Shown: positions 1 through 12,500 of the stretch, in pieces
Position numbering within the stretch: position 1 is the first letter of the stretch
Layout: each line of letters starts with the position of its first letter
NCBI GenBank assembly: GCA_009193035.1
Contig: SWDT01000275.1
Location: 179,905-243,904, forward strand
Direction of reading: 5' to 3'
Source: Halicephalobus mephisto
Lineage: Eukaryota > Nematoda > Chromadorea > Rhabditida > Panagrolaimidae
DNA: 64,000 bases
Notes under the pieces: model-generated
What the model was told of the DNA's origin: nothing
What the model saw: the letters and a program-made list of their open reading frames with translations, nothing else
Databases searched by the model: none
Translations under genes and position numbers: made by a program

Positions 1-569
1 GTTTTTAGAATTTTATTTTCTAAAATTTCATTATTTTTGAAATTTCATTTTTTAAAATTTCATTATTTTCAAAATTATTTATTTTTTTTTTAATTTTTAT
101 TATTTTTGAAATTTTATTTTTTAAATTATTTTTTTCAGTCTTTGGTTACTGTATAATGTATAGAAAAATGATTTTAAATAAGGTTTTGGAATTAATGAAA
201 ATCTTAGAAGATTTAATGCCTTTAGGGGATAAATGCCCCAGGGGAGGAAGTATGGTAGAGCTTGCTAGACGTTTAGTGTGCCGTGTACCTTTCCTTCGGC
301 TTCGCGCAATTTAGAAGCTGATTGTGTGTGCCGCAAGTAATCGAGAAAAAAAACCTTATCTTGAAGTGGATCTTTCATATTTTCCTACTGTAACATTTTG
401 AAAGATTCTTGTACTATTTCATTTCTTGCTTCTTGAGCTTTATGCTTGGTACTGTAGAATCCTGCTTCTTTGCTCTTTCGATCCTAATTTCGAACTTTGT
501 TAATTTTTTTTTTTCGTTTTTTTTTGCTTTTTTATTTTTTTTTTAAATTTAAAAATAATTTAATTTTAG
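1..569 (+). other. let-805: Intron of let-805 (left edge)
   Basis: This is the intron before the first visible let-805 exon. It is AT-rich and ends in a TTTTAG acceptor at 564-569. A more GC-balanced patch at about 220-345 has no open frame that fits the gene. The upstream exons and the start codon of let-805 lie outside the window. Confidence 0.6.
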
Positions 570-3500
570 CCTTGATATCCACTCCTCGGGTTTCCCAAAC
601 TCGTGAAAACGACATCCTTGTCCAATGGCGTTCTCAGAACAATGGACGTGGGGTGTTCGGGTACCGGGTACAGTACCGTCCGAATCAATCTGCCGGATGG
701 ATTCCTTATGGGTAAAAAAATTAATTTTAAATTTAAAAAAAAAATTTTTTTTTAGTCAAATTGTACCGTATGTTGGAGATAACGAAGAATACAATCAAAA
801 ACTTACTGGATTAAGTGTTGGTCAATCTTATCAAATTCATGTTCAAGCTCTTGATCGTAATTCTTATGTTTTGTTCACGAGTTCTGAAGTAGATGCTCAA
901 TCGACTTGTTCGTCTCCGACCCATCCTCCGTCCCACATCAAAGCAGATACTCCTGATGGCAGTCATGTCAGAATCACTTGGGCTACTCCTCCACAATCCA
1001 CCTGGGGCTGTAATCAAATCCAAATCGAACTTCAAGTGGATGAACCCAGGGGAATTCCTCCAGTGAAAGTCGATGGACGTCAGACAAGTCATGTTTTTTC
1101 GTCGAATTCGGAACAAACTTGGGCCGTCAGACTTAGAATCGTCAATTCTGCGGGTCAAAGTTCATGGTCTCCTGCTGTTACTACTCGTTCCACTGGGGGT
1201 GCTGAAAACAGCATTGAAGGTCCTTTTGTCACTCAGATTCAAGGAATTCCGAAAATTACTTGGAGAATTCGTCCTGGAGTCGATAAAGATCTGATTTCTC
1301 ATTTTCAAGTTGAATGGAGAAGTCAATCTGAACCCCGATGGAACACCCACAGAAACACCATTCCGTATTCTGATTGGCAAAGACCTTATACTCTTGATCT
1401 CGGAGATCTCCCTAAGGGACACAGTTATCAAGTCCGGGTCAAAGCCATCGACCATAATCGCGGAATTGCCTTCACTTCGGCTTCTGTTTCCATCCAGACC
1501 GGTTCTCAATGTTCTCAACCCCGGCGTTCTCCTCAAGCCGTGACCGTCACGCCCTTAGGGCCCACTAGAATCCGACTTAGTTGGCAACCAATTCCTGAAA
1601 GTGAATGGAATTGTGATCGTATTTGGTATGTTGTAAAATACAGTAGTCCTGAAAGTCAAGGATTTCGTAATTTGACAAATGGAGAAAATGAAGTTGTTTT
1701 TGATTCTAAACCTCATACTCAATGGCATTTTGAAGTTCAAGCTGCTAATCCTGGTGGAGCTACTCAATGGTCTCGTCCTGCAAATACTCAAACTCTTTCC
1801 ACTGCTCCAGGGCCTGTGGGAGATTTGATTGTTTATCCGTTATCTGCTGAATCAGTTCAACTTTCATGGCGTCAACCTCAGAATCCTAATGGAGTTATTT
1901 CTGGTTATGAAATCACTTATCAATTGATTTCTAAAGGAATGTGTGACAATACTCCTGAACAACCAATTACAGTAACCAGTCAACAACCGGGATATACAAT
2001 TACTGGATTAAAACCTCATTCTAAATACCGTATTGGAGTGGCTGCAAGAACTACGATTGCAGGTGAACGTGTTTCGAGGGAGATTCTGACGGAGCAGTCT
2101 GTTCCGACAGCTGCTCCTGCTCATGTCAGAGTGGATAATCCTCTGGAATCCAGTGCTGATCTCAGTTATCAAGCTCCTCCTTGTGCTCACACTAATGGAG
2201 ACATTACTGAATACGAATATGAAGTTACTGCTTCTGATCGTTATGCTAATGTTCCTAGAATTCAAGAACGCACTAGAGGGACTAGAGTGTCTTTGAGGAA
2301 CTTGGTCCCTGATACTCGGTACAACGTCAAAGTCCGGGCTTACACCAGCAGGGGACCCGGACCGTGGTCTGGTGGTGTTCCTTTCATGACCGGAGGCAGA
2401 CGTCCAGCTTCTGGAACCCCTCCTCCTGCTAGAGTCGTCACCACTGGCCCTACAGAAGCCAATGTTGTATGGCATTCTACTCCTCAAAATGCAAATTATT
2501 ATGATAAATATCGTTGTCAATATCGTTCACAAGGAACACAACAATATCAAGAACGACAATTTCCTGCTTATAATCCTTGTAGTCAGGAAATTATTCGTCG
2601 TCAACAACTTCCACCATCGACTCCTCAACAACAGACCCATTGCGGAAGAATCGACAACTTGAAACCGGACGAAACTTACGACTTTCAGGTTTCTGCCCAT
2701 GTTCAAGGAGGCCAATGGTCCAACTGGTCTCCTCCTCAGAGAACCAGAATCGGCGAAGGACCTGTTCAAATTGCTTCTGTCTACAAAATTGGAAGTACTC
2801 CAACAAGTCTGCATTTTGGATGGACAATTCGTCCTACTGATCAACTTCGTTGTACTTCTTTTAGACTTACAATTGTTCCTAAAGATGGTTCTGCTCAACC
2901 TCGGATTTTCACTGTTGATAGAAACACGAATCAATATCGTGTTGATGGACTTCGTCCTGGAACTGTTTATTCTGTTACGGTGGAAGCTAGTTCTGGTCAA
3001 CGATGGGGTCCTGGAATCACGGTCGATATGGCTACAGACAGCGATCAAATATCTGGTCTTCAACAAGCTCCACGTGTAATCGAAGAAAAAGCCACATCTG
3101 TCACGATTGAATGGGATGTTCCTGGACAGATCCAATGTAGTAATTTCATGGTGGAATACAGATTAGACAACGGTGTTTGGCAACAACATAATCGAAGAAT
3201 TCCTTGTACTCCTGGAAAACGGACTTATATTTCTACTGTTGATAATTTACCAACTAATAGTATTGTAGATTTGAGAGTTCGAATTGTTTCTACATCTAAT
3301 CAACCATCTAATCCTTCTCCTGAAGCTCGTGCTAGAACCAAGTGTTCTGCTCCAGAAAGCCCTCCACAAGCCGTCCGCGCCGACGCTCCGTCCACGAACG
3401 AAGTCCGGGTTTCCTGGGCTCGTCCGGCGAAAGAAACCTGGAATTGCGATCAACTTACAATTGAAATCGGATACAAAACAGGAAATCAACCAGAAAAAAT

Positions 3501-6500
3501 AGTTCCTGTTCCTGTAGATAAAACAGATTATGTATTTCCATCTGAACCTAATACACGATGGACGATTCGTGTTCGAGCTAGTAATCAAGTTGGATCTAGT
3601 CCTTGGTCTGGTGAACAAACTGTTACTACTCGGCAAGGAGCCCCTGCTGGAGTTCGTGATCTCAGAGTTACCCCGCTTTCCCCTAACGAAATGAGGGTTC
3701 AGTGGTCTCCTCCAGCTCAAGCCCATGGAAACATCGTCGGATACGATATCAGCTATCGTTTGAAGCACAGATTGGCTTGTCCGGAAGAGGAACCTAGAGA
3801 TGTTAGTAGAGATTTTGTCACTGTTTATAATCACAAAGATTTGGATTATACTCTTACTGGATTACTTCCTTATTCACTTTATGAAGTTAAAGTTCGTGCT
3901 AGGACCACGGAACTTGGTCCTGAAGAAACTCGTGAAGCTGCTACTTTCCAACAACCACCTAGTGCTCCTCCACTCAATCTCCAACTCACTTATGCCCTGG
4001 AGCGCTCTTTGAGCTTCCAATGGGAACCTGTGGATTGCTCTCAACGTCATGGCGAAATCGTCAATTACGAATACGAAATTCTCGGTCAAGATGACTGGGC
4101 CAAACTCGAACGTCAAATCGCTAATACATCCGACACTAGAATTACTATTGATGGTCTTACTCCGTTTACGAAATATGTCTTCAGAGTCAAAGCTTACAAT
4201 GGAATCGGTGGAGGACCGAACACTGAGAATCTGGATGTCATGACGGCTAAGGCTAATGCTCCATTGCCCCCTCAGGACCTGGTTGTCACACAAGAAGGAA
4301 CTGACTTCTTCGTTGTTTCGTGGTTGCCTCCTTATCCTCCTTATGGTCCTCATGATTACTACAAACTTCGTTATCAACTTTTGACTGCTACTGGTTGGGA
4401 TGAAATTGAAATTAATGTTGATGATCCGAGACTTGAATGTCCTGCTGTCAGTCCTAGATTCTGTTTTAACATCACTGGACTCGAGAACGGTCAGCAATAC
4501 AGAGTTCAGGTTGCTGCTCACATCGAAGGCGGTGCTTATGGTCCTTGGAGTTCTGCCATCATCGCTAATACTCTACAGATCCTGCCAGATGCTCCAAGAG
4601 CAATCGAACTCATCGCTAAAACTGATCATTCTTTACATATTAAATGGATTCCTCCACTTGATCCTAAAGGCCATATCACTCAATACAGAATCAACATCAG
4701 ACCAAGTGAAGAACCCAATGCTAAACCTGACACTTTCTATGTCGATCATCCTACTTTGGAGTACTTACTCGATAACTTACAACCAGAAACGACGTATAAT
4801 ATCAGTCTTTCTGCCGGAACTAAACGAGGATTCGGACCTGAAATTTGGACCCAATACATCACTGATGCCTTCAAGGTCCCGGCTCTTCTGACGGCCCCTA
4901 TTGTCACTCCGGAAGGAGCTCACGTGCTGAATGTCCAATGGAACGGAGTTATTGACACTAAGAACCGCATCAATGGCTACATTATTGAAATCAGAACTAG
5001 TGACAATCCAGTATGGACGGAATATGGAGAAGTTGTTCGACATGAACCAGGGAAGAGGACTTATAATGGTAGACTTGAAGGACTTGATGCTGATACTCTT
5101 TACTTTGTTAGAATCAAGGTTGTGGATAAGAAGAGAAGAGTCAGTGATGCTAGTCCTGAAGCTCAAGCTCGTACTGGATGCGCAGCTCCGCTTTCCCCCC
5201 CGTCCAACCTAGAGGCCAACTCCCCGTCTCCACGGCAGGTCCGCGTCAATTGGCAGACTCCTAATCAAGCTTCCTGGCTTTGTTCCAATATTCGTTACCG
5301 TATCGAGTACACTAATGGAACTAGTTCTCCGAAGACATTGGAACTTCCTGGAAGTACTTCTGATCAAGTTTTTGATTCTCTTCCGAATACTGTTTGGAAG
5401 ATTCGTGTCAGAACCGAAAACGAAGCAGGTCATTCTCCTTGGTCAAACGAACTCAGAATCACGACCGCAGATGGAGCTCCAGGCCCTATTACTGACCTGA
5501 ATGCCCGTCCGACTGGTCCAACAACAGGGGAAGTCACTTGGAGTCCTCCGGATGAGCCAAACGGAGAAATCACCGGATACACCTTGACCTACCGTCTGAA
5601 GTCAATTGGCGAATGTGGAGTCAGATCCGCAAATCCCATCACTGTTCATTCTAAAGAAGAACGTGTTAATTTAGAAAATCTGATTCCAGATGCTACTTAT
5701 GAGGTTTCTGTTGTTGCTCATACTACAGAACCAGGAGCTCAATCGAAGGTCGTCGTACTTACGACTGAAGAAGATGTTCCAACAGGTCATCCTCAGAATC
5801 TCCGTGTTACTTCCATCACTTCCAACAGAGCTGATCTTCTTTGGAATGAAATCGAATGTGAACTTAGAAACGGAAAAATCACAGGATACGAATATGAACT
5901 TCAAACAGAAGCAGAATGGGGACAGAACGAGACCTCCACTACAGTAACCCATCGTGTTTCTTTCGACAGCTTGTCTCCATTTACACAGTATCGTGCTCGT
6001 GTTCGTGGTCAGAATTCCAAGGGAGATGGACCGTTCACAGAATGGACGACCTTCCAGACCCTTCCTGCGGCTCCCGGAGCACCGACAGGACTGCAAGAAG
6101 AACAAAGATTCGATCATGCTGTCGAGATATCCTGGGTTGCTCCTTATCCAACTAATGGAGTAATCGATTTCTACAAAGTACGGTACACTCCACAAGATCA
6201 GTACAACTACAAGGAGATCCGTGTTCCTGTTGACGAACTCGAATGCTCTGACAAAAGCAAAGTTGATCGTCTTTGTTATCGTCTTACTGGATTGGAACCG
6301 GAACAAGATTACGAAATTCAAGTGGCTGCTCATACTCAGGACGGAGATTGGTCCGAATGGTCAGACACTCTCCAAGTCAAAACCGAAAAACAAAGTAAAT
6401 TATATATAAATAATAAATTTTGTAATTTAATTTTCAGATATTCCTATTCTCGAAAGTGGTCTTGAAATTGATTTCGTCAAATCCACCAGTATTGGAGTAA

Positions 6501-9500
6501 AATGGGATGGATTGCCAGCTGAACAATCCGAACGTATCGTTGGCTACATCCTTGAATACAAATCAGAAATCGATGAAGACTGGCAAGAATACAACGGCGT
6601 TGTACGTCATCGTCAGAAGCAAAACAACTACAAGGTTACTGTTAGAAACTTGTTAGAATCCACTGAATATTTCTTCCGTATCCGTGTTGTCGGCAAGAAT
6701 GACAAACGTGGAGGTCCTGGACCCGAAGTCAAAGCTATCACCAGCTGTGGAAGTAAGGATTTTAAAAAATATAAAATACACCACATAACTTCTGATTTCG
6801 ATTTCATTGAAATTATCCCTAAGAATTCCCATAGGAATTTCCGTAGATCTAATGTCTTCATTAAGTTGCATATATCTAAGAGTTTCTATTTCATCTACAC
6901 GAAAAATGGTACAAATTATATAATGTACTGATACATCAAAACGGCTCTGATGTATCAGATACATTGTATTTTAAGAATTGATATAACGAGTACAATACAC
7001 ATACATTATACTCAGTTTATATATTGATATAACGAGTACAATATACATATATTATACTCAGATTATATATTGATATATTAAGTACAATACACATACATTA
7101 TACTCAGTTTATATATTGATATATCAAGTACAATATACATATATTATACTTAGTTTATGTATCATTACATTAGAGCTATTGTTGTGTATAAATCTCAACA
7201 ATATAAAAACGAATTTTTTATTCAACTGACTTTTGTGGATATGAATTTCCAAATCTTTAGAATGAAATTCATTGATATTGTAATCTTTTATGAACAGAAC
7301 TGTCGATTTACTGAAATCAGAAAATCCAAATTAAAACTTTTTAAAATTTTTTAATTTTCGAATCGAATAAGTTTGAAATCGACATTTTTGCTCATGAATG
7401 AACCTCCAGATTTCCTAATAATGAAGATTCCCAGTCAATGAATGAATTTTTACTAATTTATTTTTCGAATATTTTACACAAAATTAAAAACAATAATAAT
7501 TTATAAAATTCCAGGACCCGAAGAACCTCCAAACAATGTCAAGATCACTTCTATCGACTTTGAATCCATCAAAATCACTTGGGATAATCCTGACGAAGAA
7601 ACTTGGAAATGTGACAACGTTGAATTCGTCGTTCATTACACCAACACGACTTCCAAGGGCACCATCGCTGTTCCTGGAGATGGACCTTCGGAACTCGTCC
7701 TTGAAACTATTCCTGGAACCAAATGGGAAGTTAAAATGCGAACTCAGACTGTAGAAGATGGCGCTGAATCTCAACACAGTAAATGGAGCAACAGAGCTAC
7801 TTTGACGACTCAAGCTTTGCCTGGGGAAATCTTCGTCAAAGTCGAGCCTAAAGGACCACATACAGCCGAAGTCAACTGGGACGTTCCTGAGGAAGATCAA
7901 GACTGGAATTACGGTGTCGATATCACTTACAAACTCGTCAAACTTGGAAGTTGTCAACCATCTGAATTTGAGGAATCTGAACCTATTGTTCTTGAAAATG
8001 TTCAAGACAAACAAATTCTTCTTGAAAATCTTGCTGCTGGTTCAGAATACGAAATTACGGTCACACCACGTCGTCCTCCAGGTCTGCCGGATTCTGTCCA
8101 AGCTAAGAAGACTGTCCGTCGATTCAAGACTGATGACGCTCTTCCTACTGGAGCTCCTCAGAATCCCCGTGTGGATTCTCGTGAAGACGTCAAACTCGGA
8201 TTCAGTTGGGATCCTCCACCATGTACAGAACAGAACGGAGAAATCAGTCAATACGAATACGAACTTACTGGTCTTGATGCTTGGAACGAAGGCAAAAGTG
8301 AAGGTGTATCTCCTCGTACGAAGGCTGAAATCATGGATCTTATGCCTGGATCTCTTTATCGCTTCCGTGTTCGTGCATTCACTTCTGAAGGTGCTGGTCC
8401 ATGGTCAGAACCTGTTGATGCTCGTACTACTGGATCTGAACTCGGCCCCCCGAGGGAACTTACGGCCGTTCTTACTCGAGCAACCTCGATCCAACTCACC
8501 TGGTTGCCGCCTTATCCAGAACGTTCCAAAGTCACTGCTTATCGTCTTCGTTACAGTCCTCGTGCTGATGATTCTAATCCAATCGAAACCGAAATCAGTG
8601 GAGATGAATTGAGTTGTGCTGGATTCACTAATCCAGTCATCACAAAAGACAATCTTTGCACGACTGTTTTGGGATTACAACCATCGACTACTTACAGATT
8701 CGCTGTTCAAGGTCAATCTGCTTCTGGAAATTGGGGACCTTGGACTTCTGATTACTTCTCCACTACTCGTCCCAATGATGACGACAGTCTTGGGGGAAGT
8801 TTGAAGTTACTCACTGCTGGTCACGACAACCTCAAGGTCAAGTGGATTCCTCCGGCTGTTATTGGAGACAAAATCGACAAATACGAAGTCTACATTAGTG
8901 TTGCAAGTGAACTTGATCAGAATCCCAAGAAATACGAAACTTCCGGACGTCAGACAGATTACCATTTCAGAGGACTCAATCCGGTCACTCAATACAACGT
9001 CACTATCCAAGGCAAGGAAAACGATAAAAAATTATGGTTTATTTCTGGAGTTTTTGCAACAACAGACTTTGCTGAAGGTTTACTGTCATGGCTTGGACCA
9101 CCTACTGACCTTCATCTAATCGAGAAATCAGACACTATGCTCCATGTGGATTGGCAGCCTCCGGAAATCTTCGATCCTACCTACAGGGATCTCCTGACGC
9201 ATTACAGGGTTACGATCACTCCCTTGGATACTTACACTATGGAACCTGGACAACCTAAGAACTACACCGTACCTGTCCCTGGAAACTCCATTAAATTCGA
9301 AGGACTTACTCCAGAAACCATCTACAACATCACTGTCCAGGGCGGGACCAACACTGGATACGGCGAAATGCTCTGGGGGACTTACTCTACTTTGTCCACT
9401 GGCCAATCCCATATCCTTAGACTTAAAAACAGAACTCCCACTACTCTTACTGTTGAATGGGACCCTGTTTGGGGTACTCAACATCGGGGCTACACGTTAT

Positions 9501-12500
9501 CCGCTAAATCCCTTGCTTCGATCTACAGTAATGTCAGATTGAACACTATCAAATCTTTCGATGTAGATGCTACCAAGACCGAATTCGTTATTCGAGGACT
9601 GGATCCTGCTACGACTTACAATGTTACTCTCCAGCCTAAGGAACAGAATGACGGAGCTTGGGGTGTGTACTCTACACTGCCACCGGGATGGTTCCTCCCG
9701 AAGAATCTTAAACATTGCGACAAAACCAAATTTGCTACCTCAATGAGCTGGGAACCCGTGGATCTGGACATGGCTACTCATTACCAAGTGAGATATGTCA
9801 GACTCAATCAAGCTAATCTTCTCTGGGAGGAGGAATCTGAACGCAGAACGGAAGAACTTCTATGTCCTAAGGACCCCTGTAGCAGACTCTGTTATCTCGT
9901 CTTCAACCTCCCGAATGACCCGGATGAATATGCCTTCCAAGTTCGTGCTAAAGTCGACGGCGTCTGGAACAGATGGAAGACCGCTGCTAGATTGACCGTC
10001 AGCGAACCTCCAGAAATCAAAGAAGCTTGTTGTATCGTCCCTCCACCGTACATGGTGGAAAACATCGGAGCTCCGGGAACCTGGTGGGAAATCGACATCG
10101 CTCCGGCTCCGACAGAGAAGAACATCACTCGTTACTACGTCGTTGTGGATGAACGAGATCCTCCTGGAGACACGAACTGGACCGAACTTACAGACAAAGT
10201 CACGGCCCACAAACGGAAGACACCGTACTATGTCGCCGGGTCTTTCAGTGTTAAAACTCTCACAAAACCTATGAAAGTTCGTCTTGGTGATGGTACCGTA
10301 ATCGGAGGGTACTTGAATTATCCTCTTATCAAGGGCAAAAAGTACAATTATGAAATTTACACAAAATGGTTGTTGCACGACGAACAGCCCGTTGTCGCCA
10401 GAATTAGGGGTTTGTTTGATTTTTTATTTTTCATTCCCTTGGGCAAATTTTATTTTTCAAATAATCATAATATAAAAAATAAAACTTTAAAAATAAAAAA
10501 AATTTAAATTTAAAAAATTAAAAATTGATTTTTTCAGAAATTGCTAAATTTATCATTTTTTACTTTTTTGCAGAATTTAAAAAAAATAAATCCCCAATTT
10601 TACTATTTTTTTCTTTTTTGTAAACTTTTCTCTCTTTGCGCGGAAATTCAAAAATATCTATTTTTATAAAAATTAAAAATAAATATTTTTACAAAATTTT
10701 TTTTAATTTTTGGAAACTTAGAAATTTCAAATTGGAAAAATTCAATTCGATTTCGATACAAACTGCAAAAATTATAAATTTTTCCTTTTTCAAAGAAATT
10801 TAAAAAGTGATTTTTTATAATTTTTTGAAAATTTTAGGAATTTTAAAAGTAATTTTTGTAATGTAATTTTCGTGGAATTCAAAAATTACAACTTTTTTGA
10901 ATTGTTTATAAAAATTATTTTTTTCGGAAAAATGACACCGAAGGTGTGGTTCCAAAATTTATCATTACTTGAATTGTTTTCGATTTGCGCGAGGAGGGGG
11001 GGGATTGTTGTACATCTGTAGCTGCTTCACAGTAGTCCACGAGCATCGGAAATAAGGTCGTCTCGAAGAAGATACACGCGTGCGTCGACACGCCCGAAAT
11101 TGCGTACGAAAATAGGACCTAGTTGTGGTTGAACCGGTAACACGAGCATTCGTGACAATACCGGGAAACTCGCAATTGCAGAAGTACATAGTAAAGTTAT
11201 CAGAGGACGATGACTTATCTTCCTGACGGTACGCTATTTCTTCGTTTTGGAATTTATCTCGCGCTGGCCAGGGTGCGCTTAGGTGTAAAATAGAGTCCGT
11301 TTCTTTTACGACAGTGATCGTTCCGCCCGGGAATCGAACCCGGGTCGTGAGAGCGAGAGGCGAGAATTCTAGCCACTACTCCAGCAAGGAAAAGGAAACT
11401 TTTTATTAAAAAATTTATATTCCTTCTTTTTACAGCGCTGGGAATTACTTTAATATAATAAAAAATTAAAACTTTTCAGACGTACAGGGTTGGCGAAGAG
11501 TATGGTGGTTCTACCTCTTGCTTGCCATACTATTCGCCTTGTTTGTCGGCAGTTTATTATTCTGCCTTTGTTGTTATCTGTGAGTAGTGTGAAAAATAAT
11601 TAAAAACTTCCCCGGGGATCCCTTGAACATTTAACATGTTTAATTTTTTCTATAATTTAAATACTTTCAGCAACTCCATATATCACTTCCGGCTGGCCAT
11701 GGTATTGGCTAGCTTTGCTTCTTTTGACTCTTCTTCTTTTGATCCTTCTTTGTTGTTTGTTAGCATGGTGTTTGAATAGGTAACAACTTTTACCCGAAAA
11801 TTTTAACATTTTTAAAATAATTATTTTTCATATATAAATTTTCGAATTTTAGCCGTAGAAGAAGACGTGAAGCTAGATACGCCAACGGTCAGCACGTTCC
11901 TTTGCTCGCAGACGTAAGTTTTTTTATTTTTTTTATATTTTTTTATTTTTACTAAACTTATTGATTTCAGAGCGAGAAATCAGGAGGTGGGTTTCTTCAG
12001 TACTTGCGTTTGTTTGTCAATATTAAATCGGAACTGATTGAATGACAGACGCCCAAGTTTGGAATTTTTGCATCTCTCATTTTTTATCAAAATTCGTTAT
12101 TGACAGTTGCGAATTTTCGGAATAGGTTGTTTTGGGTTAATTTGCTTACCTTTGTGCATCATTCTTTACGTTATATAGCACCTTTATTGAGCACATTATC
12201 TAATCGACAAGTTTCCCAGTTTTAAAACGAAAAAAAACCGGTCATTGAAATCAAAGATAGAAGAAATAATTTAGGCTCTGTTTTGATTAATGAGCCACAA
12301 AGTTTTCGGATGCAAGAAATAAATAAAGTTAAATTCCATATATCAAAAACCAACTTTCATATATCAAAAATCAAATTTCATATATTAAAATTACATTTTA
12401 TGTATCGAAAATTAAATTTCATATATCAAAATTAAGTTCCATATATCAAAAATCAACTTTAATATATCAAAATTAAGTTTCATATATTAAAACCAACTTT

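Noticed and set aside
811..3135. Long minus-strand open frames antisense to let-805
   Set aside because: They mirror the FN3 coding strand through its codon composition. They have no family signature or splice-consistent structure.
10965..11189. Minus-strand 74-codon frame in the let-805 intron
   Set aside because: Part of a tRNA-headed SINE-like block. The frame runs through the B box, so it is reported as a repeat rather than a gene.
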